A DNA stretch of 64,000 nucleotides, taken from Argyresthia goedartella. Lineage: Eukaryota > Arthropoda > Insecta > Lepidoptera > Argyresthiidae. The stretch lies in NCBI GenBank assembly GCA_949825045.1, contig OX463808.1, positions 31,433,674 through 31,497,673 on the forward strand, in the 5' to 3' direction. A model generated the notes under the pieces. It was given only the letters and a program-made list of their open reading frames with translations, did not search any database and was not told where the DNA came from. Below are positions 21,261 through 32,156 of this stretch, piece after piece (the stretch's first letter is position 1; each line of letters starts with the position of its first letter). A program made the position numbers and the translations under genes.

Positions 21261-21731
21261 GTCTTTTGTACGAGTATACCTTTTTAATTTTTAATAATTA
21301 TTATAACAAGGTATTATTATTATTATCCAAGTTATAATTTTTAATAATAAAATATTCATTACTAGGAAGGACTACATTCAAGGCGGTACATAGAAACATT
21401 GGAAAAAAGTTTTGTGTATGTTGTATTTAAGTATTGAACTATGTACTCAGGTTAATGAAACTCTTTGCTCATTGAAACCGGAAGTGGATAGAAATGGAGT
21501 AACTTATTTAAAGAAATAAAATCAAATATGATAAAAAACTAAATATTTTTTATTATTATTCGAAAGAGCAATTATTAATCGTATAATGACAAATAATAAA
21601 CCACAAAACTGAATATCCACAATTAAAGATCTTTTCCGAAAAGATAGGATGTAAGATTGTCCTTCAATATTTTAAATATATATATGTATGTATATAAAAA
21701 AATATTGATTGATCTCGCATACTCCAACATA

Positions 21732-22866
21732 GTTCAGCTGGGCACTCACTGTTATTTGATCTGATGAAAATGGACTGATGAAGTCGGACTGATGACGAAA
21801 AGATTTCCTCAGTTACTGACGTCAATTTGGCTTTCATTTCTCGATCGTGGGGGCCGCGCGCTGACATTCGTTACTACAAACCTACATATCAGGCCAGACA
21901 ATTTTTCAACGCCTCAGTTGAAAAAATTTATTCGGATTCTCATGAAGAAATTTTTCTTATTGCCGCTACTTATTCTGCTCATGTTGCCATCTAATCACCA
22001 GAAACCAAATAAAAAAATGCAAGAAAGAATGGTTAAAAGAATATCATGTTGTTTGGGCTGAAGCGCGTGCTGACGAAATGGTCACACATAGAAACAAACA
22101 TACTTACATAAATACATACGTATATACACTCGAAGAATATTTCACTCCTTCTGGTGCAATCGGGTAAAAACAGATATCAATTATCTCATATATATTGATT
22201 AAATGAGTTATCGCTGTAACTACATATTATATTTGATAAATGTTAGAGGGCAATCTTACACAAATCGAACTAGGCGCATAGTAAGCTCAGTAAGGCTACT
22301 AGACGACGATATATTTAATAATGATAAATACTTATGTAAATATTCAATTCAATTCAATTCAATTTTATTATTGCTTTCTTCATTTTATAGTACAATAGTA
22401 ACATATTTGTATATAGGTACAGGTTGTTAGATTTTTTATTTGTTTATTTATTATTATTGATGACAATGTTAGATGACAATGTAGCGCCCTATAAGGGCTT
22501 TGCAATTCATAACTAAGTAGGTATAACAGATAAAACATTCAAAACTAAGAAACAAATGTTGATGCTCATCACACAAATATTTTCCCTTACCGGGATTCGA
22601 ACCCAGGACCGCCAGCTTCGTAGGCAGGGTCACTACCTGCTAGGCTAAACTGCCGTCATAATGCCGTCATTTGAGAATTAATAGAATAGAACAGAAAGCA
22701 CTGTCAGTTTTGGCCTGGTGATAACGAACTGAAGAAAAATCTGTGGTTTATCGTCAGTTAAAGAATTCATTGCAAGATTTCACACTCACGGTCAGTTTTT
22801 GTCGTCACCCCAATTTCATCAGTCCATTTTCATCAGTTCTAATCTTCGTAAGTGCCCAGCTTTACA
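21732..22866. mobile_element. Candidate DNA transposon remnant bounded by inverted repeats, containing a SINE
   Basis: Left: agctgggcactcac, then gatctgatgaaaatggactg (about 21737-21781). Right, complemented: agctgggcacttac, then aactgatgaaaatggactga (about 22803-22863). The arms are about 45-60 bases with gaps. The interior has no recognisable transposase; the frame 21792-22061 is short and unmatched. A SINE (22341-22665) appears to have inserted inside, which would make the original element about 0.8 kb. Confidence 0.5.
22341..22665 (-). mobile_element. tRNA-derived SINE (family S3) with LINE-type tail
   Basis: On the minus strand: ggcagtttagcctagcaggt (A-box region), ggttcgaatcccgg (B box, 22593-22603 reversed), then a body through gcccttatagggcgctacat, and a tail of repeated ttgaattgaattgaa at 22345-22366. 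The order of tRNA-like head, unrelated body and short tandem tail is the standard SINE plan. The tail type suggests mobilisation by a CR1-like LINE. Confidence 0.75.
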
Positions 22867-23600
22867 GATCGTCGCCGGGGGTAGATATCGTATTATACTA
22901 TCCCGGAACGCGTGAATGGTAACAGGACCCTATAACTTGATTGGAGATAAGACCTCTCGATCGGTCATCGAATCACTGAACCGGATCCTGTTGAATGAGG
23001 CATTCTTTAACCAAACGAAACGACCATAGAGAAAAGGAAAATAAAATATTTGATGATTGTTTTAGTCTTTTTTCATTTTGGATTTAGTTTTGCGTTGTGA
23101 AGAGTATGTATTCTGAAGGTTTCTTTATTAACGAAAATATTGTGTTTTTTGTATTTCGTTTCGTTGACGGATATTTGTAATTATATTATATTTATTCCAT
23201 TTCTATTCTAATAGGCTAACAAATTCTCTAACGAATTATGAATGTTGTTTAAAATAAAAAATCTGTTTTAGGATTATCAGTAAATTTGAGAATTTTTTAT
23301 TCAACTGACAACGAGGCCAAATTCAAGATTTCGATGACACGTTAACCTGTAGGTCCCGCCCGGCTACTATCGCTACTCGGTGGTAGAAGTCGTAATGCCC
23401 TAATAGGGCAGCTTGAAAACATCTGAAAGTCGGGTTGGCCACTAGCCCGACACCCCTCCATCAATTCGCACTGAGCCAGCGTTGTGGAGTATGGCTCAAT
23501 TTTACTCGAATCCAGGTCAAGGCCCGTGCCCCTCGGTGAGGACATTAATGGCCTACATTATTTATATATGTATCGAATATGTTAAATTTTGAACTAGCAG
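22867..23600. other. No gene seen
   Basis: The minus-strand frame at 23342-23545 is proline/serine-rich but lacks any recognisable motif. No repeat boundaries are seen. Confidence 0.4.
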
Positions 23601-23603
23601 GAC

Positions 23604-23760
23604 CCTGATGGCCTAGTCGTCTAAGGCTGATGAGTCCGTAGATGAAGCACCTGGATAAGGAATTAATGCCAGGATCCTCCTGGGTCTTTCTCACTCCCAA
23701 GCAACATTCACCCAAAACCAAAAAGAAAATACTATAATGGGCCTTACCGACTAGCTCGTA
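23604..23760 (+). repeat. tRNA-Leu-like 5' half, probable SINE or tRNA pseudogene
   Basis: ctgatggcctagtcgtctaa followed by ggc resembles the D-arm/A-box of leucine tRNAs (TGGCCGAGYGGTCTAAGGC). No matching anticodon arm or B box is convincing downstream, so this is at most a tRNA-derived fragment. Confidence 0.35.
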
Positions 23761-23931
23761 GTAGGCAGCTTCTTACCGCCTTATTAATAAAACTTATCAA
23801 ACCTATGATAGCTAAAATGTGCTTTATCCTTTTCGCACAAACACAAATTTCAAAGTGACAGAAAAAGACAAATGAGTTACAACGGCATTATAGTTAAAAT
23901 AGGTTTATTAGACGTTTATGAATAAGGTGGT

Positions 23932-23972
23932 TAGTATATAGAAGGTATGTTCATCATACCTTCTATATACTA
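23932..23972. repeat. Perfect hairpin, 18-base arms, 5-base loop
   Basis: tagtatatagaaggtatg pairs exactly with cataccttctatatacta around ttcat. Confidence 0.95.
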
Positions 23973-23998
23973 GTTGCGGTATATCGTATAGATGTCGC

Positions 23999-24307
23999 AG
24001 GCAATTTGTTTGATTCCGCATTTTACAAACGGCGTTGTCCGTTTATTAATATGCCGAAGGCAAATTGACACTCCTTTATGTTTTAAGCATTTATTGTTGT
24101 TCTTAGATGTTCAACCTAACACGAAGGGTAAAGGGGGCTTCGCTTCGCTCACCCCCTTTACCCTTCACCTAAGCTACCGCAGTGTTTTGCCCTGATAATT
24201 TGCTATTTAATTTCAATTTGTCAATTTGCCTTCGGCATATTACATAGCAGCGCGCGTTTGTAAACGGACGACGCCGTTTATAAAATGCGGAATCATACAA
24301 TTTGCCT
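23999..24307. mobile_element. MITE-B, long terminal inverted repeats
   Basis: Left aggcaatttgtttgattccg continues through catttta-acaaacggcg to atgccgaaggcaaattgac. The right end is the inverse of the same blocks, with extra bases near gcgcgc. The arms are about 70-88 bases; the total is 309. The core (24107-24197) contains ttcaacctaacacgaag, gggggcttcgcttcgctcac and ttcacctaagctacc, shared with MITE-A although the inverted repeats of A and B are unrelated. It has no coding capacity. Confidence 0.85.
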
Positions 24308-24425
24308 GGTACACAGATACAATGTAGAGAAGCGGCAAAAAATGACGTTTGCTTAGTATATTTAAATATCTACGGTATTAAATTTAAAAAAATACTAAAA
24401 AACACGAAGCCAGTGGCGCTGGCGC

Positions 24426-24529
24426 TACTGGTAGCCAGCGCTGGGTTAGCTGGAAAACTGTTTAAACGGGGCCAACACCATGCCAGCGATGGCTGCTAAT
24501 GAAACTGGCATTCTGCACTGTCCTCGTAT
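24426..24529 (+). repeat. Dispersed repeat, copy 1 (copy 2 at 26891-26994)
   Basis: Both copies read tactggtagccagcgctggg, gaaaactgtttaaacg, ccatgccagcgatggct and ctgcactgtcctcgtat, with about ten differences over 104 bases. Confidence 0.85.
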
Positions 24530-25899
24530 GGAACTAGTTTATGTTATGGGATAACGCACTTTATCTCCGATAGATTTAGGGCAAATACACAAAGCCAGTG
24601 GCGCTTGCGCCAGTGAGACTGTGTAACGGCATAAAGGCTAAGGTCGAGCCGCCGCTATCAGTAGCTATGATCGTCTATTCTATCTACCCCAAAAAGAGAT
24701 GTCCCGATTCAGCTGTAAAAATTGTAAGTTAAGAATGATAAGTCTGAATTTCTTATTCGTTGAGAAGTTCGTTAGGCGTACAATAGTCGAACGAAGATTG
24801 GTTCAGGAAGTTAGCGTTTCAAGTTAGACAGAGAAAGCATATATGCCCGCAAGCCGGTATTTCGCATCAGTTGGCAGTGTATTGCGCCAGATCGATCGTT
24901 GTTGTATTTTGTGTGATGGTACAAAAAAATAAATGTTTTTTGTATATATGGGCGCTTGGAACTTCTTTTAGTGGTCGACCACGATTTATAATATTTGTTT
25001 GGGATATCGTATAGATATCCGTCGTAGTTTTACGACGTGAGTACTCAATGATATTTCATGTGCTCGCTAGTAGCGGCTTGTGGTGGTTCCAATTATATAT
25101 ATTTAGTTCACGGCAATAACGATCCGAATAGACCGGTTTACACAATTGCGATTTGATTTTCCGAAATGGGTTTGAACTAGCGGTTTCCTCAAAAGGTCCG
25201 TAACGTTTTGAAACCTTCAACTCTGCGCAATTTGAGCTGGATGTTATCGAAACGTTGTCATTAGCGCTTTTGGAGATCTAACCCACACCACAGCGAGGTA
25301 CATACTACGGTAAATACCGATCTATGTATCAAACTGACCACAGCACTTCCTCGACCGAGCCCAGTCGACTCAGCCTACACATTAGACCTCCAGCAAAATT
25401 TACATTTAATTTAAAGATGCAACTTGAATCCAAACCGATCCAAGGCAAAGCAAAACAATCTACCCGGTCCTAAACAATGAACTTTAGACTGTAATTTGAT
25501 CTCTTCGCGCGTCCACGACAACACTCAAATGTCAAAAATATCAACAGGATAGGTTATCTGTGTTGACAACGTTTAAACTTTGTTCTGAATTTGTTATTTC
25601 CATCCGCGGAACCTCATCGATCAAACAGTCTCCCTATGCCCTGCCAACCTAGGTTTAGCCGCAACTAAACTCCTGTCTAGCCTAGTCTAAAATCCTAGTG
25701 TTATACCACATCCATTATCGACACCACTCGAAAATGGTTGAGTTTGATTTGACTGTGTTTGTATGTTTAATGACTGTGTGTGTGGGAATTTCAAAACTCG
25801 CTACTCGAAAGGAATGAGGAGAGGATTAGCCCGCGAATATCCTAAGAGCCAATCCAGGAACCCTATGGTGAAGGAAAAAGGAATTTAGGGTCGCTCTAA
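24530..25899. other. No gene seen; possible body of an LTR-type element
   Basis: No reading frame of note. The stretch follows, on the minus strand, the promoter/polyA unit at 26.2-25.97 kb and could be its leader or a degraded internal region. I found no gag or pol similarity. Confidence 0.3.
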
Positions 25900-25969
25900 G
25901 CCCAGACTCAGACTCAGATCAATTACCTACAAGTTCTTATTTAACGACCCAAGGATAGTTTTGGAATTT

Positions 25970-26440
25970 GGGGTAGGTTTATTTAAAGGATAGGAACCGA
26001 GGTATATCTCGGTGCTTCAGACACTCACGAAAATCCACTGTAACACGCAATCACAACTCGTCCAGTTTCAGACGCGTAAAACGGCGACCGAACTGTTTAG
26101 AAATTACTGAAAGACGAGTGTCACAGTAGCTTGACGCAGAGACTGAATGCCTCCCCCTCCCACGCTCTCGTATTTATAGACCCCACATGTCTGAAAAAAA
26201 ATGGCGTCCTTTGCGGAACACGCGCTGCCCAAGCGAAAGCTTCTTATCCCTAACTACACAGGGTCTAATTTCAATCAAACATGCCATGCAGATCCGCCGT
26301 TCTACAAATTGTGTGTACGCATAGTTTTTAATCAACCATTGGCTATCACTCAAATCATTTGGTATTGCCGATACACAGAATTTGTCGATCGCTGGCTATA
26401 AAAAGCGGTTTTGATTAATTTAAGCCTTCCCGACCGCTAG
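25970..26440 (-). mobile_element. Minus-strand promoter and polyA unit, candidate LTR
   Basis: Reading leftwards: TATA box tataaatacgagagc (26178-26164), initiator gcattcagtctctgcg about 34 bases on (tcagt near 26145), then a leader with tcggtcgccgttttacgcgt, and a polyA signal aataaa at about 25978-25985 (in tttaaataaacctacc). A promoter and polyA signal separated by about 160 bases suggest an LTR R region. No partner LTR or primer-binding site was identified. Confidence 0.35.
26144..26178 (-). promoter_or_regulatory. Core promoter: TATA box plus TCAGT initiator
   Basis: tataaata starts at 26178 on the minus strand and the arthropod initiator ttcagtc is centred near 26144, so the spacing is close to the canonical 30-34 bases. 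Confidence 0.5.
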
Positions 26441-26890
26441 CGTCTAGGACAAAGATCACTAGAATGATATTCAAACCCGTGATGTCAAACTCGCCACATC
26501 GTACCAAACAAACGCAATTGTATATTTGCAGTCAACATAATAGCTTTCTCCGTATCGTTCCATAATAACCTTCCATTATTTAGTTATTCATAATTTATTC
26601 AGCGCGCAGCCAAATCGGCTCTGATCCCTACACATTTCGCACGAATGCGACAAAAAAACCTGACCTGACTAACCTACGCTCTCGGCTCATTGTTTTTTGC
26701 CAACTTACCCTGAGCTACTCAAAAACCCAAACGTTAAATGAACCGACTCTTGTATTCAATGTGTGTAACAATACAGCGCGGCGATGGGCTAGCCCTCTGT
26801 CACGCAAAATGAAGTATCAAATGTACTGACTCTTATGTACCATTACAACTGGCAGCCAGCACTGGCCTCATATATGGCTAGCTAGACGGG

Positions 26891-26994
26891 TACTGGTAGC
26901 CAGCGCTGGGTTGGCTTGAAAACTGTTTAAACGAGACCTACACCATGCCAGCGATGGCTACTAATGAGAATGGCAGCCTGCACTGTCCTCGTAT
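26891..26994 (+). repeat. Dispersed repeat, copy 2 (copy 1 at 24426-24529)
   Basis: Same blocks as copy 1. Just upstream (26776-26800), gcgatgggctagccctctgt recurs at 43.57 kb and, weaker, at 45.31 kb, so this may be part of a longer family. Confidence 0.8.
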
Positions 26995-28444
26995 AATACC
27001 AATATAAGCACGAAATACTTTATTGTAGCAAGTATTATCCAGAGAAAGTCAGTTTTGGTGGCACTGTGACACATTTCGTCTATTTTTTCGGTATGTTTGT
27101 TAAGCGATTACTTCGTCAATTATGGACCGATTTTGATGATTCTTGTTTTGATTGGTAGGTAATATTTCAGAAGTGGTCTCATACATATTTTACGGAAATT
27201 TATTTGGTGCTTTTTGAAAATATCAACACATACAAAAATATGTATACAGGTGACGTTTTGGTTTGTGGTTCCGTGCAGCAAAAGTTTTGATGAGGAATTT
27301 TTCTGTATCTAAACATAGAACTTGAAATTTTAGTCGGTTTTCTTAAGTTTTTAACTCAATGAATTATTTTATTCGAAGTCGGTAATTTTTTTTCGTCATT
27401 CTACCATTTTATTGTACTAATGCAATTCGACACGATGGAGTCGCCCCTCTCACCCAAGTTACTATGCTTTGAGGCTAAACTCAAGCCGAACACAAACATA
27501 AACATCCCAATCACAACATAATGTGATGGAAAGTTATGATGTTATATACGAAAGTGCGAACCTTACAAAGCTGACTAACGATCACACAGAGGCTGGCAAA
27601 GATTAACGTGCATTATCAGCCATTACGGTGAAAATGTGACGGTAATTTGGGGGTAAACCCCCAAATTACTGTTAGTTCGACGCCTACCTCTCATTAGGAG
27701 GCAAATACACCGTTGTGTTACTCTCAGTTAAGAAAATCTCGAAATTAAAGCGGTGAATATGTCGTTTTCTATATTGCTGAGTGTCAAAAAAAGTAACAAT
27801 TAACCGGAGAAGTATTTTACATTTTAACTGGAGTAAGACCTCATCACCTACTAATATATGTAGCGTCATTAACATTTTAGTCGAAATTCATTTTTAGCCC
27901 TGTGCGGCGCGGCGGTGGGAACGCTCCATTTTCACTTTGATATGCTCTGCTGACATATTGTTGGGATGTTTGCGTCTCACGAGATATATTGGGTGCTCGG
28001 ATCAAACGACTTTATCCCAATTTGAATGTTGATGATGGTAGACAAATTAAAATAATGACTTACACGGGTACATATATACTCTTTCTAATATACTCATATA
28101 GTTGTCATCTTCACCTTCACACAGCGTACGGCCCACTACTTGATGTATGAATGTTTACATACCTAGGTACTGAACACATACATAATATGCTTCCGCCAGT
28201 AAAGCAGTCACTTCTGCTAGTAAAGGATACCTGTATTCGAATTGATTCTAGCGCCGTCACTAATAAATTATTTTATTTAACAATTCAAAAATGAAATACA
28301 GGATCTGTCAGATTTTAAGCTGTCAGTTTATTTTGTTTTTGACTTTTTTATAATTGCGCTTACCGCAACGATCTCCTCTTAGGGGAGAAATATAGTAATA
28401 CATCCTCCGGAATTAATAATTAAAGAAATGTTTCTGTAATCTAT
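26995..28444. other. No gene seen; one short hairpin
   Basis: No supported reading frame. A perfect hairpin gtaatttgggggt-aa-acccccaaattac lies at 27642-27669. Confidence 0.5.
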
Positions 28445-28681
28445 AATCCCACCAAAAACATTTTCATGTAAAATGTTGCCAAGACGAGACCATAATGGCT
28501 CGCACTATCAAAAAGTTATCAGATCTCATATAGAGCCAACTCTAACTCTAGACGCCCTAACTTTATAAATTCTACAGCTTAGTCGAAATATGTGGTTTGG
28601 CCGTTTCGATACCGTCAAATGGGCGTAAGGTCAAAAAATAATTCACTGTCCATTTAACATGAAAATGTTTTTGGTGGGATT
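28445..28681. mobile_element. MITE-C copy 1 (atcccaccaaaaaca termini)
   Basis: atcccaccaaaaacattttc (28446) and its exact complement ending at 28680 give perfect 24-base inverted ends. The interior contains gagccaactctaactctaga and no coding frame. A relative with the same outer 14 bases but different inner arms is at 56429-56666. Immediately right of this copy, ttcacttctttttgtaa matches, inverted, the sequence left of the other copy. Confidence 0.85.
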
Positions 28682-29029
28682 TCACTTCTTTTTGTAAGTT
28701 GCCTGAGATAATATTTTATTTTTTGTCCATTTTGTCTTTCTTTTTCTGGAGTGTATTTCTTGCACATCAGAGGTGCCTTTTTTCATAGCCCACTCTCTAT
28801 CTATGTATTTTTTCGATTCTTACTACATGTTTTTGGAATCGGGATTCAGCATTGTCATTTCTGTTTTATACTTGTCTCTTTGATTGCGGTTCAAGTTGAC
28901 ATCTAGCCACCTAATTGTCGTCTAGGGATCAGTGACATACAATGAGATACCCAACAACGTAACACTGGCCTCTCATGCACCGCACTCACGATTTGACAAC
29001 ATTCTTAGCCCGATATTCGGGTAACCATT

Positions 29030-29720
29030 AGGCGATTTGCGCGCCCTCAATTCCAACCCCTAATTTAAAGCGTGAAAGGTGATTTACAAAAAATCCTGAA
29101 ATATGTGTTTTATTATTTATAACAAGAAATCAATTTTTAGACCTCTAGATCAAAATTTACGGAAGCCTTATACTAACTTACATAAAGGGCTAGGATGTAA
29201 AAAATCAAAGTTTTTTTTTTTTGTCGTTTGCGTACTAATTAACGAAGTAAGTAAGAGTAGTAATTATTCGTATAATTATGTACTAATAATCTGAAACCTG
29301 ACGAGAGCCCTATCCCCTACTTTAAGGGGTTGAGGGATGTTTTTTGAAAGCCTGAAACACGTATTTTCTTATTTGTAATAAATCATAATAAGAAGTCTGT
29401 GTACTAGTATAATTTTCAGATCTTTAGCATGAAATTCTGTATGTATGGGAAAACGCATGTAAACTGATATCCACTAATTAAAACACTGAAATATGTATTT
29501 CATTATTTAAAAAGGAGTCCTTATATAAATTTTCAGACCTCTGGCATAAAATTTTGCGGTTCCGAAATTCCAAGTTTTTTTTTTGTTGTTTGTGTAATAA
29601 TAATAGCTTACATACTAAATTTCAGCTTTCTGGGTCTTGAGAGAGTACCCTAAGAATTTTGATGATCATCAGTGAGTGAGTCAGTGACGAAATCGGGGTA
29701 TTTTAGATATCAATTAAATC
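29030..29720 (+). repeat. AT-rich dispersed repeat with internal unit repeats
   Basis: The block cctgaaa(t/c)a(t/c)gtattt...ttatt-tataa...ttttcagacctctggcataaaattt recurs at about 29094, 29347 and 29485. The region ends with tttcagctttctgggtcttg, gatgatcatcagtgagtgag and tcagtgac, words frequent in Lepidoptera repeats. Short frames over it are not genes. Confidence 0.6.
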
Positions 29721-30195
29721 TAAAGTATAAGTGCTATGCTATTGAAGCTTTCTTTGTATGTTAACCCTACTACTGACATCGTATCCCAAGAATTTTGTTC
29801 AACTGCTATAATCCAAACCAAAGTTGTAAGGGTTAAAAAAATCTACGAAGCGCTTCGAGAAAAGGTAGGTAGTGCCCGCTTCGCTGGCTCGTCTTGGCGG
29901 GAGCACTGCCAAATGTTTTATGAGGTTCCATTCAAATCTAGTTTACAGCTAATTATCTATCACGAAAAAATAATTGCTATCCACTATGCACGGATTTGTT
30001 TAGGCGTCTTTTAAGACGATATATATATAATAATGATACAAAGTACCATTAGTAAGAGATTTATAGTTTATTTTTATAAATATTCATACTACTTGCTGCA
30101 AGTAATCCACATTCCAGTTACATTTTTACTGGGGTAGTAATAGTATACAGGCTGTAGCAGAAAGGTGGTGGCACCTTTCCGATGGTTGTTATGAG

Positions 30196-30350
30196 GATCA
30201 ATTTGAACAACTTTCACTATCAAACTGATTTGATCAGAGCAACTTTATTTTTCACTTCTGCATACAAAACAGGCCCAGCCCAAACTTTATGGAGAAGGGA
30301 AAATTAAATGTGCTCAGATCAAATCGATTTATAGTGAAAGTTGTTCAGAA
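30196..30350. repeat. Foldback element
   Basis: ttgaacaactttcactatca, gatttgatcagagcaac (30203-30243) pairs with gtgctcagatcaaatcgatt, atagtgaaagttgttcag (30310-30347), with a loop of about 65 bases. It has no coding capacity. Confidence 0.75.
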
Positions 30351-30637
30351 TCTTTTTGGGACAATCTGTATAAATTGGGGGCTCAACTTTATTTCAACAT
30401 TGCGTCTGATTTTAGGGTGCTCTGGATTTTTTTATTCTTTGCAATATGTGGAACATTATTACGGTTTTTAAGTTGCAAATAACACATTTGGGGTACATTT
30501 TGTATTCCAAGATGGTCGCACCAAACTTACGATTTGTAATATGGGTGTGACTTTCGAGTTTTTAAGGATGCCATTGACAAATTTATGGTCACATTTGCAT
30601 TCCAAGATGGACGCCACGACAAGATATTTGTCATCTT

Positions 30638-31930
30638 TTTAACGCAATCTTACAAGAACATGTAGTATCTGCACAATGGAACGAATCTAATATTATCATG
30701 CTATATAAAAAGGGCGATCCTGCTGACATCTCCAACTGCAGGCCAGTAAGTCTTATATCCACCATATATCCTAAACAGAGTAAACGAACATATAGATTAA
30801 CACCAACCCACAGAACAAGCAGGTTTTCGTAAGGTTTTTTCCACAATGGGTCATATACACAGTCTGGAACAAATAATAGAGAAATACTCGGAATTAATAA
30901 GACCACTTTTCATAGCGTTTATTGACAACAAAAAGCATTTGATAGCATTTCATATACGTCGATCTTGATCACCTTAAATGAACAAAATATACACAATACA
31001 TACATCAACATATTAAGATTTATATACTCGAACAGCACAAGCAGAGTAAAACTAGAAACAATGGGCCCTACAATCAAGATAGAGACAGGTGTTCGTCAAG
31101 GTGATTTGATTTCACCTAAACTTTTCATAGCAGTCCTACAAAATATAATATCTAAACTAGAATGTAAAACGAAAGGCCTAAACATAAAGCGAAGAAAAAT
31201 TACAAATTTGAGATTCATGGGAACATAACATAAGAAATACTAGAAATGCTGCTATCGCTTAGTGGAAAGATAGGGTCTAGAGATGAACCCACAAAAAACA
31301 AAAGTGATGAACAGTACACGCAAAGAAATAAACATAGAAACCACACCTCTAGAATATGTTGACGGGTATGTTTATCTTCGAAAGCAACTATCATTCAAAC
31401 CAAATAAACAAAACGATGACATAGACAGACGTAAAAAGAAAACCTGGAATAAATTCTGGAGCTACAAAGATATTTTAAAAAGCAAAATGTTTATTAACCT
31501 TAAGAAAAAATATTTGATAAGTGCCTAATCCCATTCTTAACATATGTCTGTCAATCATGGATTTTTACAAGCAAACATAAAATCGAAATCTGCCATAGAA
31601 GCATTGAACGAAGCATGCTTGGTGTAAGAAAAAGCCAAAGAATAAGAAACGAAGACCTTATACGGAAGACCAAATTTATTAATTTGGCCCAACGGGCAAC
31701 CGCGGACGCGCCAGACCACACGCTCAATGGACTGACGGCATTGAGGCGTCAGCATAAAGGGTCGTCGTAGGACCGTTTGCCATAAAGCTAAGTGCGAACA
31801 GAAAAAAACGAAGATTCTTACGTCGTCGAATAAAACAATTTGGAATATCATAAATAGAGAAACAGGTAAAAAAAAATAGGAGACGTAGCTTTTTACTTAA
31901 GATTGAAGATAAACTAATAACTTCCAACGA
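30638..31930 (+). pseudogene. RTE-like LINE, RT remnant
   Basis: Pieces in three frames. 30638 onward: NIIMLYKKGDPADISNCRPV then SLIST. From 30810: EQAGFRKVFSTMGHIHSLEQ, IAFIDNKKHLIAFH. From 30965: FIYSNSTSRVKLETMGPTIK and GVRQGDLISPKLFIAVLQNI, the GVRQGD-SP-LF box typical of RTE. From 31283: MNPQKTKVMN, YVDGYVYLRKQLSF. Then LTYVCQSWIFT and IERSMLGVRKSQRIRNEDL. The FADD catalytic region is lost around 31215-31260. Many stops and frameshifts show that it is long dead. Confidence 0.8.
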
Positions 31931-32156
31931 TGATATCGCGGCCGCATCTTAACAGTTCTATATATATGTTCCAATTGTTACTAAGGTTCTAAAGACTCGT
32001 ATCCGGATCTTGCTGCATCATTCTCAAAAGACAATGTTCAAGAGTGCAATCAAGATTTCTCATTCACATATATTGAGCCCTTGGCATAATTAATGCATTT
32101 AAGTTGTTAAATTTTAAAAAATCTGAGGATCTCTAAGGCATATCATTAACAATTAT

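Noticed and set aside
21765..21800. Second hammerhead-like ctgatgaagtcggactgatgacgaaa
   Set aside because: agtc/gact could form a tiny stem, but gatga lies between it and cgaaa, so the catalytic core geometry fails. The words are part of an inverted repeat end.
23620..23660. Hammerhead-ribozyme-like ctgatgagtccg
   Set aside because: The CUGAUGA core is followed by gtagatgaag: no stem II can form and the GAAA box is absent. The site is better explained as a tRNA-Leu-like fragment.
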